64,000 bases of DNA from Nymphaea colorata (lineage: Eukaryota; Streptophyta; Magnoliopsida; Nymphaeales; Nymphaeaceae), in the NCBI RefSeq assembly GCF_008831285.2, contig NC_045139.1:6542204-6606203 (forward strand), read 5' to 3'. The position numbers and the translations under genes are program-made. The notes below the pieces were generated by a model. That model worked only from the letters and a program-made list of their open reading frames with translations. It did not search any database and was not told where the DNA came from. This document shows, in pieces, positions 1-13,482 of this stretch; the first letter of the stretch is position 1, and every line of letters starts with the position of its first letter.

Positions 1-50
1 ACAATTGCTCATTTTATTATTGTTCTACTAAATTCCGTTAATCTGCTAGA

Positions 51-146
51 CTGCTACAGGGCAGCATACGTTTACGAAAGTCCTCACTATTTGTGCTAAA
101 CTACTACAGGGAAGCATACATTTACGAAAGTCCTCACTATTTGAGG
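51..146. repeat. 50-bp tandem duplication in an intron
   Basis: Two copies of a roughly 43-base segment start at 51 and 101, both ending in TCCTCACTATTTG and differing at a few positions. They lie in the intron before the first visible exon of the TRANK1-like gene. Confidence 0.75.
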
Positions 147-262
147 TATTCAGGTGTAAGTAAGTGGGACGTAGGAAGGAGGGATGTTGGTAGTGGCAGT
201 ACAATTTGTTTACTATGCAAGTTTCTCGGTTGCAGAATTGAACTAAATCTCCTGCTCTGCAG

Positions 263-3200
263 GTCAAGGAGATTCCTTTCGAATTTTCATCAGTTGAAGA
301 TCACCTGGGATCTTTTATATTTCCTCTGGTTGACGACACTCGAGCTGAACTGTGTTCAAGCTTGGAGAGAATTAAAGATCTTCCTTCAGCGGGGATAGTT
401 ATGAAGAAATCCAAGCGACAGTCTTGCGGTTATGATGTTCGAATTCGCTTTTGGGAGACTGAGTATATTGTCGATTATGATAAATCCGATGCAGTACATG
501 TGGGTGACCTTGTAATTATATCAACTCTACGACCTAATCAAGTCTCTGACTTGGGTAGGTATGGAGCCGCTTATTTTCTTGCCTTAGTAACTGACGTTCC
601 AGAAGACATGGAATTCAGAAGAATGCTGTCAATAAAGGCATCGAAATGCATGAAGTTAACCGGTGGCGAGGAGAAATTTACATCTTTGAAAATTTTGATG
701 AATTTAACGACAATCAAAAGGATTCATACTGCACTGAAGATGCAATATGCTAATGTAAATTTGAAGATCATCAGAAACGTCCTCCGTGTTAAGTCCTGGG
801 TGCGTCAATTTTATTTTTCTTGCGTTTCCCTTTTTTGCATTCTGTAAAGTATTTTTTGTCTTTCCATCTGGTCGTGCTGAAGCAAGTCCAATTTCATGGG
901 TTCTAAAGTTGCGGTTCTAAGACGTATATACAAACTTTTTCTCTTTTTAAATCTTGGAAATGTTCTCTTCTAGGAACGGGAAGCTTGTATGATCTGTGCA
1001 TCTGAGCAGTGTGAGGACTCTTTCAGAGAATCTCTAGTTTCATCTCTGAGCCAGTATAATTTAAATGATTCGCAAGTTAGCGCTATATCTTCTGCCATTT
1101 CAACGATCAAATGCACGCATTCACATGCAGTGAAACTCATCCAGGGGCCTCCTGGAACAGGGAAGACAAATACTGTCTCTAAACTTTTGTGGACACTATT
1201 ACAACAGAACTTTACCATCCTTACTTGTGCATCAACCAATGTTGCAATTAAGGAGGTTGCATCACGTGTCCTTAAGTTAGTTAGAGACTCAAATTGGGGC
1301 TCCAGAGATTACATGCATGGTTGTTTCTTAGGAGATATATTGTTGGTTGGCAACAAAGAAAGACTGAGCCTTGATGTTGATGATGATCTGAATGAAATAT
1401 TTCTCGACCATCGAGTTGCTAGGCTTAGTGAATGCCTTGATCTACGCACTGGATGGGAGCATAAGCTAGCATCAATGATCAAATTTCTTGACACGTGTGC
1501 CTTTGAGTACAATAGGTGCACAGCTGATATGGACAGTAAAGCTGCAGTATGCTTTGTGGATTTTTTGAGACCACGCTTCGACTCTATTGCAGTAACCCTT
1601 GAAGATTATGCTGTCATTATATCGACACATCTGCCCAGAGAGTTTATATCGGACCTTGAGATAGAATATATTGACTTGCTTCTCAAGTTGCTCTCTCATT
1701 TGAGAAAACTTATGTCTAGCATGGACAGCAGAAGTATAGAACTGGAAAGAATATTTTCAAGTCCTATGAACACTGACATTCCCGAAATTTCATCCACGAA
1801 AAACAGTCTGAATGATGTTTTTTCTGAAGGTGCTACCTGTAGGTCATTACAAGTGGTTAGAATTGCTTGCCTTGATACTCTTCAGTATCTTAAGAGATCT
1901 TTCAAACGATCCTCAATTGGGAGAAAGGATTTGTTGCGCTGTGCTTCTCTGGTTTTCTGCACCACCTCCAGTGCTGCTTTCTTACATAGTTTTGAGATCA
2001 ACCATTTGTCAGTATTGGTCATTGACGAAGCTGCCCAAATAAAAGAATGTGAGTCAGCCATTCCTTTGCAACTTGATGGATTGAGACATGCTGTCTTGAT
2101 TGGGGATGAACGACAACTGTGCGCAACTGTCAAAAGCAAGGTTTGCTTATTTTACTGATTTTTTTTGCTTCACTACTTTTTGCTGGCTGAATGGGTTCAT
2201 TTTTCTTTACTTCTTAGATTTCTGAAGAATGTGGTTTCGGCCGAAGTCTTTTTGAGCGGCTGGTTTTATTAGGCCACTCTAAGGATCTGCTCAATGTGCA
2301 GTATAGGATGCATCCATCTATAAGTATTTTCCCAAATTCAGCATTTTATGGCAAGAAAATATTGGATGGTCCAAATGTGCGTTGTGCTGAATATACAAAG
2401 TTTTACCTTCCTGAACGTATGTACAGCACATACTCTTTTATAAATGTTTCTGAGGGAAAGGAGATTAAAGATGAGACAGGTAGTTGGAAGAATATTGTAG
2501 AAGTTGCTGTTATAAGCCAAATTGTAAGAAGGCTTTTTGAAGGTAATAACTTGTTACTTACCTTTGCTATGCATGGTTTTTTGAAAAAATTGTTTATTTT
2601 GCTCGTTCATTGCTTAGACTGGGATATTTCCTTCTCTGTCTACACTTTCTTTCAATGCTATATAAGTGTACTTGATCGGGGTCCTTCAGCACATATATTT
2701 GGTCCTCCTGTTGGTGTTTTTGAGAACTCTGAAGCCTGAACATCAGCTCAAGTCTGTGGTTCTAGTTGTCGGCTGGTTTATTACCTTTGCTGCTGTAATA
2801 TATGATGCTCACGAACTTGCCAACTTGCCTAGTTAAATCCATGATTCTGCAGATATCAGATTGACAACTCATCTGATTTTTCTTTTTCTTTTTCTCCTGA
2901 AGCGTACTATTCTTCACCTTTCTGGAAAAGGCATATTGACAATCTCCATCTTTCTTTTGCAGCTTGGGTTGGCAAAAAGGACAGACTCAGCATTGGCATA
3001 GTTTCTCCATATACTGCACAAGTTCTTGCAATCCAAGAGAAGCTTATTGGGCTGTATGACCTGCATGCTGACTTCGTTTTGAGCGTCAAGTCTATAGATG
3101 GGTATCAAGGAGGTGAAACTGACGTGATAATTCTTTCAACTGTGAGGTGCAATGCTGGGGGTTCTATAGGTTTTCTTTCAAATCTTAATCGAGCAAATGT

Positions 3201-6200
3201 AGCATTAACAAGGGCTAGGTACTTCCTTTGTGTGTATTAGCTTTATTAACAAGTATGAACATTTACATATTGCAATATACGTTTCTTGCATTTATGCTAG
3301 TAATTCTTTCTGTGTTTGCACTTCTCAAATGTTTGCACTCTCATCATGGTCCTTCTTAACCAATGCAGGTACTGTTTATGGGTTATAGGAAACGAATCAA
3401 CTTTGATTTCCAGTGGTTCTGTCTGGAAGCATCTGGTCCTTGATGCAAAGCAACGTGGTTTTTTCTTCAATGCTGGAGAGTGCAAATTCTTGGCTCAAGT
3501 TATAATTGAGACTAAACAAGAACTTGATCAACTTGATGATTTGCTTTCTGAAGATTCAGTTCTTTTTATGCATTCAAGATGGAAGGTAAGGGTGTGTCTG
3601 AATTTTAGTTTAATGATTGATAATTATGTAAAAGAATAATCTTATGGTAGCTTGTGCCATAATATTACTTAAAAAACCCTGTTGATGTTAGGCCAAAACC
3701 AATCATTGAGGTGTGGTTACAAGCCCTAAACAGTGTCTGTCACCTGTTGATGGCACTAAGCAGTTGAAAGCTCACAATGAATGCCAAGCTCCTCATTTCA
3801 GAGTTGGCCCAAGCATTTAGCACATTCTGATTCAGACCAAGCCCCGGTCCAACTGGCTGCAGTACTATGTCCAATGAAACAATAAGAGAGTAAAACTGCG
3901 GATAAAGCTCAAGAGACAATTTTTTTTCTTGACATGTGTCAGTGGATGTATTCTTGAGCCTGACAAAATGTCCAACATGTTTACAAATTAATACATAACG
4001 AGCAGTGTTATCTTGATCTCTGTTTAGTAGGCACAAAAATGTACTTTCTTCCACGATGTATGCAACTAAAAAGTTTGTTGCCTTCTTTAGAGTTTTCAAA
4101 CATCAGGTGCACTTAAAATTCAAAGTGTATTTCACACAGTGCTTACAGTTTGCAGTTTGTCAAATGTCCAGTTTGGTCTTTATTGGATCAATTTTCTTCC
4201 ATCAATCTCCAATTTCCACAAACGTTTTTTTTTATTTCTAGATACATAATCCACATTAAAATTATGTCAACCAGTATTTTAGTACCATTAGTTAAATAAT
4301 TTTTATTTTAATTACTGTTCGTGGTATTTGTTGGAAAAGGAGCACATTTATATAACAATAAGCATCACAATGTCACATATATTGCGTCCATTTGATGGAA
4401 ATTTTCCTGTGTACTTGACAGGTGAGTTTTTTCAATGTTTTGAAAAGATATGCTTTACTGACAATACTTTATGATTGCCGTCTTAGAGGCAGAACATATT
4501 ATATTGTTGCATTTACCTTTTATTGGACGAATTATTTGTCTTTGTTTTTCTGCAAGCCATTTGATTAGAAATCTTCGATGTTGTCTGATTATATAGGTTG
4601 TTTTCAGCAATGAATTCAAGAAGTCTTTCATGAAATTAGCATCTCTTCATACAAAAAAGTTCATCATTAGTTTCTTATTGAAACTTGCCGGTGGTTGGCG
4701 ACCAAAAATGTGGATGAGAACTGAGGAAAGTGCTTCTCAGCTTGTGAACCATCATAAGATTGAAGGACTTCAACTTGTATGGACGGTTGATGTCATTAAG
4801 GATTCTGTCCTTGTCCAGATATTGAAGGTTTGGGATATCCTGCCACCAGCTGGTGTCCCTAAACTTGTTAAGCGGCTTGAAAACATTTTCTTGATGTATA
4901 CTGACATCTATACAAATTATTGCAAGACAAGGCATATTCAAGGGTATGTTTTGCTTATTGATCTTCTTGGTGCTGTTAATATTACTGTCACATGCAGAAC
5001 TTTGGTTTTACTTGATCCTTGTATGTGCATCTCTCTCTCTCTCTCTCTAGCGGATTTGTATAGAAGGTGCAGTAATTAGTAAAACAGAACAGATCATAAG
5101 TCACCAAAACAACTAGTGTATCAATTATAGCTATAAGCTTAAATCACACGAGCATGAAAATCTATACAGTAATTGCAGTCAAATTTTTTACTGTGCATTA
5201 GAAATTTCCTTGAAATTAATACATAACGAGCAGTATTACCTTGAAATTTCACTTGATAGGTGGATCATTCAAACAAGCAAATGATGCATCAATTAGACCT
5301 AGAAACCTACACCATCAAGCAAGACATGTAAAATAGTTTTCAAAATTTTGCTTGTGACTCATAGTTGGCTGTTCTTAGAATCATTCACAAAGTAGCGAAG
5401 GATTTTTTTTGAGCATTTGGACATTTAAATTCATTTTTGCTAGGCTGGCCTAGACTGTTATGGTTAGTCGTTCAAGGAAATGTTGTGGACCCGTGGTTTT
5501 TCCAACCATAAAAGGAGTTATTTTGATATATAAAAAGTGAACACAGAAGTGCCACACGCACCTGAGATGTCTGCTGAAACTGCTCTAATTAATGCTGTTG
5601 TACTTGTATGCTTATTTTTTGCACTTTGATGTGTTTAATTATTCCTTTTTTCCACTTTTGCTCTTTCTGATTTGTACTTCTGATCTAATAATTTGGTATT
5701 ACAGAAAGCTTGTAGTGCCAATGACCTGGGAATATAGTGAGGGTTTTGTTCGTTATAAGGCTGTTGGCGCAGTAGAGAATTATGCTTCAGAGGGACCTGA
5801 GGCTTCGGATCTTCCAGTGTCTATGGAGAAGTCAAATGTACATGAAAGTTTGCTTTTAATGAAGTTTTACTCGCTGTCATATGGGGTTGTCAAGCATCTG
5901 CTTACTTCAAAAGATGGGAATGAAATTGAACTTCCCTTTGAAGTCACTGATAGGGAACAGGAAATAATATTGTTCCCAAACAGTACTTTTATTCTAGGAA
6001 GGTCTGGTACAGGGAAGACGACTGCCCTTACAATGAAGCTGATCCAGAATGAACAAAATTATCGTCTTGCTTCAAAAGGACTGTCCACCAACACTCTAAG
6101 TTTAAAAGAGCCAGTTACAATAGAGAATCCATTAAGGCAGATGTTTGTTACTGTCAGCCAAAGACTTTGTTCAGCAGTCAAAAATCATGTAGTTAAGCTG

Positions 6201-9200
6201 CAAAGGTATGTAATTGTGTATCCTACTGCATTTGTTGTTTCTGAATTGTAGCTTGGGGGTTTATCATATAATGACATTCTGGCATATGGACAATCTGTTA
6301 TATAGCATTTGGCTTGTTAATGTATATCTTTTAGATTGCTTTTCTATACAAGATTTGCTACTCATTTGTATCTTCCCTTCATTGTTGGTTAAACTTTAAA
6401 TATACTGATAACTTTGAAGGGGAAAAATCAGGCCATAATGTCCATGCAACTGTAGTAACATATGGTCAATGTTATTTTGTTTAATAGAGGTTTTTAGAAT
6501 CTGGAAACTTTAGCCATGGTTTTTCTATGTGTTTTTTTGTCTTTATCTGCTAAAAGTGTTTTTTCTTGGACAGAGTTGTCTTGGAGGGAGAATGTTCTCA
6601 TGTTGATGATTCTGCCCATCTGTATGACATCAATGATAGTCTTTCTGAGTTAATGAATATTCCAGATAGCTTTACAGACGTCCATGATGAACAATTTCCT
6701 CTGGTTATCACCTTCGAGAAGTTCTTGTTGATGTTAGACGGCACAATACCTCAATCGTATTTTGCTAGGTTCCGTGATGTGACAGATATTTGGTTGCATG
6801 AAGGTGGACAATCAAAATCTCTTGCATTGCTGGCTTTTATAAAAAGGAAAGAGGTTGTGTTTGATCGCTTTCATTCATTTTACTGGCCCCACTTCGATGC
6901 AAAAAAGACAAAAAAACTTGATGCATTAACAGTTTTTTCTCAGATAATTTCTCATATTAAGGGTGGTTACGAGTCTGGTGCAGAACTTGATTGCACGCTT
7001 AGTCGCAGTCAGTATCTTATGCTTTCCCAAAAGCGTGTCTCCACTTTGAACTTGGAAGAAAGAGAAGTTATATATGATATTTTTCTTGATTATGAGAAAA
7101 GGAAACTGGAAAGTGGTGATTTTGACTTGTCTGATCTAATCATCAATCTTCATTATCGTTTGAAGAATCAGCCATATAGAGGAAAGAAGCTGGACTTTGT
7201 TTTCGTTGATGAGGTGCAAGACCTTACAATGAGACAAATTGCCCTTTTCAAGTATGTTTGCAGCAATGTCTGTCATGGGTTTATTTTTGCCGGTGATACT
7301 GCACAAACAATTGCGAAGGGAGTTGATTTTCGGTTTCAAGAAATTAGATCCCTATTTTATAGGGAATTTCTTTCAGAATTTAGTACCTTCTCCATGGAGA
7401 AAGTAAAGGATAGAGACTTGAAGATGTCTGACTTGTTCTTTCTCGACCAAAATTTTCGAACGCATGATGGTGTCCTCAAATTGGCACGGACTGTTATTGA
7501 GCTCATATACAATTTTTTCCCAATGTCTGTTGATATTTTAAGCCCTGAAGTGAGTCTTATTTGCGGGGAAGTTCCAATCGTGCTAGAATCAGGAAGCAAT
7601 GAAAACATCATGATAAAAATCTTTGGTGGTAACGGGAACTTCACTGCAAAATTTGAAGGTTTTGGAGCAGAACAAGTGATTTTGGTGCGTGATGATTGCA
7701 TGAAGAAACTCGTTGTTGATCACGTTGGAAATCAAGCACTTGTCTTGACGATTGTTGAGTGCAAGGGTTTGGAGTTTCAGGTAAGTTGGGTAGATGCAAC
7801 CAATACTTACCTGAGCCTTTTGTTTTGTGTCTTTATGCATGTCTATGATTCTCCCTTTATACACTCACCAGAAAATCAATTGTTCTGTAGGATGTTCTGT
7901 TGTACAACTTTTTTAGTACATCACCGTTGAAGAATCACTGGAGGGTGATATATCAATTTATGGAAAAGAAAAACTTGCTCAATGTCCACCATCCCAGCGG
8001 TTTCCCAAGATTTGAAGAGACAAAACACCTCATCCTTTGCTCAGAACTAAAGCAACTATATGTTGCTATAACTCGTACTCGTCAAAGACTTTGGTTTTGT
8101 GAGACAGATGATGAATTTTCTAAGCCAATGTTTGATTACTGGAAGTCTCTAGGCCTTGTTCAGACAAGGCAAATTGATAGCTCAATTATACAGTCAATGG
8201 GAGTTGCAAGCACTGCAGAGGAGTGGAAAATCCGTGGAATCAAGGTGTGCCTTTAGTTGTTATGCTTTTCACCTTTTTTCAAATTAGTTATGGTTCCTAG
8301 CATGACATTTCTGACATTTTTTTTTGGCATGCTAAAGCTTTTTAATGAAGGAAACTTTGTTATGGCCACCATGTGTTTTGAAAGAGCTGGAGATGTCTAT
8401 GGCGCAATGATGGCTAAAGCTGCCAGCCTTGAAGCAACTGGTGATCATCTTCTTTGCACAAATATTTGTATGGCTACAAACGTGCTGACGCAAGCTGCTG
8501 AGATTTATCAAACCATAGGAAAAATGGAGGCAGCTGCAAATTGCTATATGAAGTTACAAGAATATAGGATTGCAGGTCATAAATTATACATGCTTCTGTT
8601 TGATCTTCATTTAATGCTTCAGAGTTCTATGCTCTTTCGTTTTTTATATGGTTTTTATGCATGCACCCTGAATATTCTGTTGTGCCTTCCCATGCTCGTG
8701 TCTATATGTGAATGTGGAGTCTGGAGAGGGAGAGGGGCGTTTTGCATCGAGCCCTGTGGCCAGACTTCTTGCCAAACGTATCCCAGTTGCATTATTTTTT
8801 GAGCCATCCTAACATTCTATATTTTTTGGGATCTTCTCGTAAGTGCATTTCCAGGACAATGATACGGTATTGGTTGGTGGAAAAGAATAGAAGGGTCGAC
8901 CAATTGTACTCAATGATTCAATGATGCACATAAAGGGGTCTTTCCCCTGTGGTGCAAATAGTCTGTCAACATTGTCAAAATTGGCCTGCATCAGCCGATT
9001 CAATGCGGCGGTCGGTTTAAGGGTGCCAAGCATTAGCTTTTAGCTATTTTTTAAATATTTATGGTTTTGTGTTTTTGATTTATTTTTATGAAAATTTTCA
9101 TTTGGCTTATTCACAACAAATTCAGCTGACTGACTTTATCGGCCAATTCACTGAGTCAGAGGCCTTGCTGGTTTGGTTCAAAAACCGATGTTTACCACAT

Positions 9201-12200
9201 TGATTTGAATAGGTAATTCTTTGAGTTGGACCATCCTAAATGTGGAGTTTCCTGCTTGATAACACCATTGCAAGCTTTGTCTCACCAGAAAGATATTATC
9301 CTTATAAGAAGAAATCCATAAATCTGCAAAGTTGATTGAAAGACTTCATTTATATCCGTTTGGTGTTATTAATTTCATGCTTAATGTATTGTCTTCTTCA
9401 CTTAATCAGCAGCCATATCTTAGCTATCAACATAGGGGCACTTTTCAATTTATCTGTAGCAGCAAAGTATTTGTTCCGAATGAGATAATACTTTGCAGTC
9501 CTGACATTGGTATTTCCGTGAACAACTGAAGGTCAAATTTACATGGAGAAATGTGGGAACGAAAGGTTGGAGGATGCTGGTGACTGCTTTGCCTTGGCAA
9601 CATGTTGGTCGGAGGCTGCTGATGTATATGCTAAAGGGAAGTTCTTTGCCAAATGCTTGGATTCTTGTAAGAAAGGAAAGCTTTTCAATAAAGGTTTGGA
9701 TTTCATCAAACTATGGAAAGAGGTTTCAGCTTTTGAACATGATGCTAGGAACTCTGGAGAACTTGACAAAGTCATACGTGAATATTTGGAGAGTTGTGCC
9801 TTTCATTATCATGAACTTAATGATCACAAGTCCATGATGAAATTTGTCCGAGCTTTACCATTCATAGATCTGAAGTTCTTTGCAAAAAGCTTGGCTTCAT
9901 GTGAAAAAAGAGAGCTTTTAGTTGAAGGTCTGAACTTCATTGAACTATGGAAAGAAGTTTCAACTCATGAACGTGAAATCTCTGAAGAATTCAATAGGAT
10001 CATTCATGATTACTTGGAGAGGTGTGCCTTTCATTATCATGAACTTAATGATCACAAGTCCATGATGAAATTTGTCCGTGCTTTACCATTCATAGATCTG
10101 AAGTTCTTTGCAAAATGCTTGGCTTCGTGTGAAAAAAGAGAGCTTTTAGATGAAGGTCTGAACTTCATTGAACTATGGAAAGAAGTTTCAACTCATGAAC
10201 GTGAAATCTCTGAAGAATTCAATAGGATCATTCATGATTACTTGGAGAGGTGTGCCCTTCTTTATCACAAGCGCAATGACTACAAGTCCATGATGAAATT
10301 TGTCTGTGCTTTTCCATCAATGGACTTGACTCGTTCCTTTCTTAGGGACAGGCATTGTTTTGGTGAGTTATTGGCCATTGAAAAGCAATGCGGTAACTTT
10401 CTGGAAGCTGCTAAAACTGCAAAAATGATGGGCAACCTTTTGTCGGAAGCTGAAATGCTAGAAAAGGCAGGATGTTTTGGGGAATCTTCTAGGTTGATTA
10501 TCTTTCATGTTGTTATTTCTTCACTTTGGACGTCAGGGAGCAGGGGTTGGCCGCTGAAGCAATTTGAGCAGAAGGATGAGCTAATAAGGAAAGCGAAATT
10601 ACTTGCTACAATGCAACCACTCGCCTCTAACGAATCTGTTTTTGTTGAGGCTGATTTTCTAGCTAGGCAAGAAACAAGCTTCTCAGAATTGTTACAAGAC
10701 TTCAACACTGCACGTAGGTTGGGAAATATCAAGCTTGAGGCTTTGGTTTATCGTGGAGTTCTTGACCTATGTTGTAAAGTAAACCCCTCAAGGTACAGTT
10801 TCGAATCTGAACTGGTTTTGAATCCATTGGAGCATGTGACAGAGATGATGCTCCACAACCGTACCTCGCCAGAGGTACTAGTTTACTTCTGGAATCTGTT
10901 TAAAAATATGATTTTGTCTGTTCTTCAATGCATTCAATCACTTGAGCAAAATTCTGGCAGTGAGTTGGAGAACTATGAGTGCTTCTGTCTAGAGTATATG
11001 GGCATCCAAAAGCTGGACGATCCAAAGTTCTATGTTGCAGTAAAGCCTGAGGCTAGCTGGCTCAAAGCAAATGGTAAATCTATACTCTGTAAGAAAGGCA
11101 ATAGTTACCATCTGTCTTCTCAACATGTTCAGTCATGTGCACGCAAATATTGGTGTTCAGAGCTTGTTTATGTTGGTTTTCAAGTCTTGGAGAAACTGGA
11201 AGCACTTTGTACGTATTCTAGTCAGAAGTCAGATCGCTTCTCTCAGGGTCTGGTTGTGCTTCAGGTTTTTGACATATCAAGCTTCCTTTTGAGAGAGACA
11301 CCAGTGGAGGCTAAATGTCACGCTAGCAAGCTGCATAAATTGCTCGGCGATTCGAAGTTTTTGTTTTTTAACATCATTTTCCCTCTTGATTGGCAAGAAG
11401 GAATGTCAGAGAAGTTGCTTCACTTGAGACAGAATGATAAAGCTTTGCGGCTCCTTGATGAACTAATACATGAAAAGGTCTTCCATGTAAAGCAGAACAG
11501 AATGACACATGGCTGGATAGGGAGGCTTGTAGTGCTCCTGTTTTTGCGTGGAAAATTTGGTGATGAACACTTTGAGTTGGTCAAGGATAGGCTGAATGGC
11601 ATGCCTATTTGGAGACCTTTTATTGTAGAACTGAAGGAATACTTGGGCTCAAGATGCGTAAGGCCTTCCTTTATATGTGCCTTTGCCGCTGCCTTGCAGT
11701 GTAGTTATGATGCCAACTGGACTAAGGAGGTTGATTATATATCTCCCCAGTGTTTCATGTTTCTTATTGAGCAACTTGTGTTGTTAACATCAGCTTCTCA
11801 AGTGTCAGATGACTGCTGGTACTGTACGAAGTCCATATTCTGTGGTCTGCTCATGCATTCAGATTTTGAGCCTTTTGTAGGTTTGTGTTCTGTGGGCGAG
11901 AATGTTTGTCCAGACACATTCTTGCATACTTTCAATTTGGTATTGAAAATTCTGGAAGAACTTTTATTTCAGGGTGGCGTGACCAAGGAATGGATTAAGA
12001 TGTCGGGGATGAATGTGAGCAAGTATTATCCATTGCTGATATTGCAGCTGGTTGTTTGTATCGTTATCATACATGTGAACTCTAGAAGTCATTTTGGAGT
12101 ACTCTGTAGGCTATTGAATAGCCCAAACATCCTTTTCATTCTGCCTAAAAGTTTCCGTGAGCAGTTTTGTAACGCAGGAAGTCGTCTTAGGGTTTCAAAC

Positions 12201-13278
12201 ATCCACTTTCTTGTGGGTTTTGCTAAAGCATTGAAGGCAATTGATAATCCAATGGTGGTCATGAATTTGAAAAATGTCAATTTGCAGCTTTTGCAGCAGG
12301 AAGCTTTGATTCTTACTCCTGAGCTAGTTCAATGTAGAAACAACGTCCTGGACGTATTTTTCCCAAAATCGACCAAGAGGGACAGCCAGATGAAAAATTC
12401 GTCTGAGGATGTTGTTCGTAATAGTGCTTGTGTTGATGAATTGGTCAGTGATAGTCCAAATATGGCGGAGGACGATCAGAAATCTAACATAGAAAAAAAA
12501 TGTGATGACCTTCAAGGCAGCTTTATCCAATTGTGGAACATGTTCATCGCCTTCTCTTCTTTTGTGGACGATGGGAACACGAGGGCAGAAGGCTTTGCTT
12601 CCACTATAGAAAGCGTGAAGGTACAAATCACATGTCAGCTTGTTATCATCGTTGAATTTCTTCGTCGTTTATTTTATATTTCAGAGAGAGAAAGAGAAAG
12701 AAAGCACGCCACATGATATTTGCGTCTTACGGTTAAGTTGGTCATTTATGTAGGTGGCTGCAGAAGAATTCTTACATGGGGCAAGCAATTTTCAGAACGA
12801 TCAAGTTGATAGAGTCAAAGATTTACCCAATGAAATAAATAATATGCTCAGTGAACTGAAGCAGCTCTCCATGGCTATGCAGAAATGGTTAGTTTTTCAT
12901 TTATTCTCTAATAATAAATAGTCAATCCTGCCTCAATTTTGGTCTGATCTAAAAATTTCATATGTTCATTCCAGTGAGAGATCTGAAGAAGACGCTCATT
13001 TCATCAAAGCCTTGTGTGAACAGTTGCAGAAGCATCAACCTAGGCTTCAACAAGTTGTGGATTCCATGATTCCACGTGAAAAGGGTACTGACTCCACGCC
13101 TTCGGATGTTAAAACCGCACCTTCTCAAGACAATGCTGCTTCAAATAAACCAAACGCCAAATCGAAAAAGAGCAGGAAAAAGTGCAGGCAGGCTGCAGAG
13201 TCCGCCGTGGCTCCTCAATCCGAAAGCAGAAATGAACAGAGACCAAAAAACAAGTCTCGCAATCGACGAAAAAAATGA
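263..13278 (+). CDS. TRANK1-like tandem SF1 helicase / TPR protein (5' partial)
   Basis: Thirteen exons are visible: 263-799, 974-2140, 2218-2542, 2963-3218, 3369-3585, 4597-4943, 5705-6205, 6574-7780, 7891-8244, 8338-8575, 9532-12620, 12754-12887 and 12975-13278. They join in one phase into 2891 residues; the first begins behind an acceptor AG, so the N-terminus lies outside the window. The first helicase core is SEN1/UPF1-like: GPPGTGKT (residues 237-244), VIDEAAQ (about 528), [16 protein letters not shown] and VALTRARY. The second is UvrD-like: GRSGTGKTT (about 1046), VFVDEVQDL (about 1327), [18 protein letters not shown] and [12 protein letters not shown]. From about residue 1638 the protein is helical and TPR-like, ending in a basic Lys/Arg-rich tail. 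Plant proteins with this order are usually annotated as TPR and ankyrin repeat-containing protein 1-like. Both ATPase cores keep their main motifs, so ATP-driven RNA or DNA remodelling is inferred; the substrate is unknown. No ankyrin repeats were seen in the visible part. Confidence 0.9.
3985..5244. repeat. Direct-repeat pair in introns 5 and 6
   Basis: A 32-base segment at 3985-4016 recurs at 5213-5244 with two differences; both contain ATACATAACGAGCAGT. The copies sit in two neighbouring introns of the TRANK1-like gene, on either side of the exon at 4597-4943. These introns (1011 and 761 bases) show no other coding signal. Confidence 0.7.
9639..10328 (+). repeat. Three-unit in-frame repeat in the TRANK1-like CDS
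   Basis: Units begin at 9639, 9873 and 10101 (78, 76 and about 76 codons). Each starts with KFFAK and carries LWKEVS and then a KSMMKFV motif. The near-identical block is offset from these unit borders: 9795-10022 is repeated at 10023-10250, with only a handful of substitutions. This means a recent 228-base in-frame duplication was added to an older pair of units. Confidence 0.9.
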
Positions 13279-13464
13279 CAGTCCAAGAAATACAGATGCA
13301 TTTAGCATTTGCACACCTCGATGAAGCGATCTTGTGGAGCTTTGTATGATTTATCTCGACTATCGGTGTCTCAAACATGTCCAAGTTTGTATATATATGC
13401 TTTTTTATTGCAATATATATCTCAAACCAGAAGATCCCCCTCACCGCTATATATATATGTATAT

Positions 13465-13482
13465 ACACACACACACACACAC
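13465..13482. repeat. AC dinucleotide microsatellite
   Basis: About nine AC units follow a short AT-rich alternating stretch. It lies about 190 bases past the stop codon of the TRANK1-like gene, probably in the 3' UTR. Confidence 0.9.

Noticed and set aside
3740-4099. 119-codon minus-strand frame in intron 5 of the TRANK1-like gene
   Set aside because: Composition is not protein-like, it lies wholly inside an intron of the opposite strand, and no family is recognisable.
9332-9529. Possible extra exon before the long exon 11
   Set aside because: The exon 10 donor joins directly to the acceptor at 9531 in the right phase and matches the family; the extra frame would break it.
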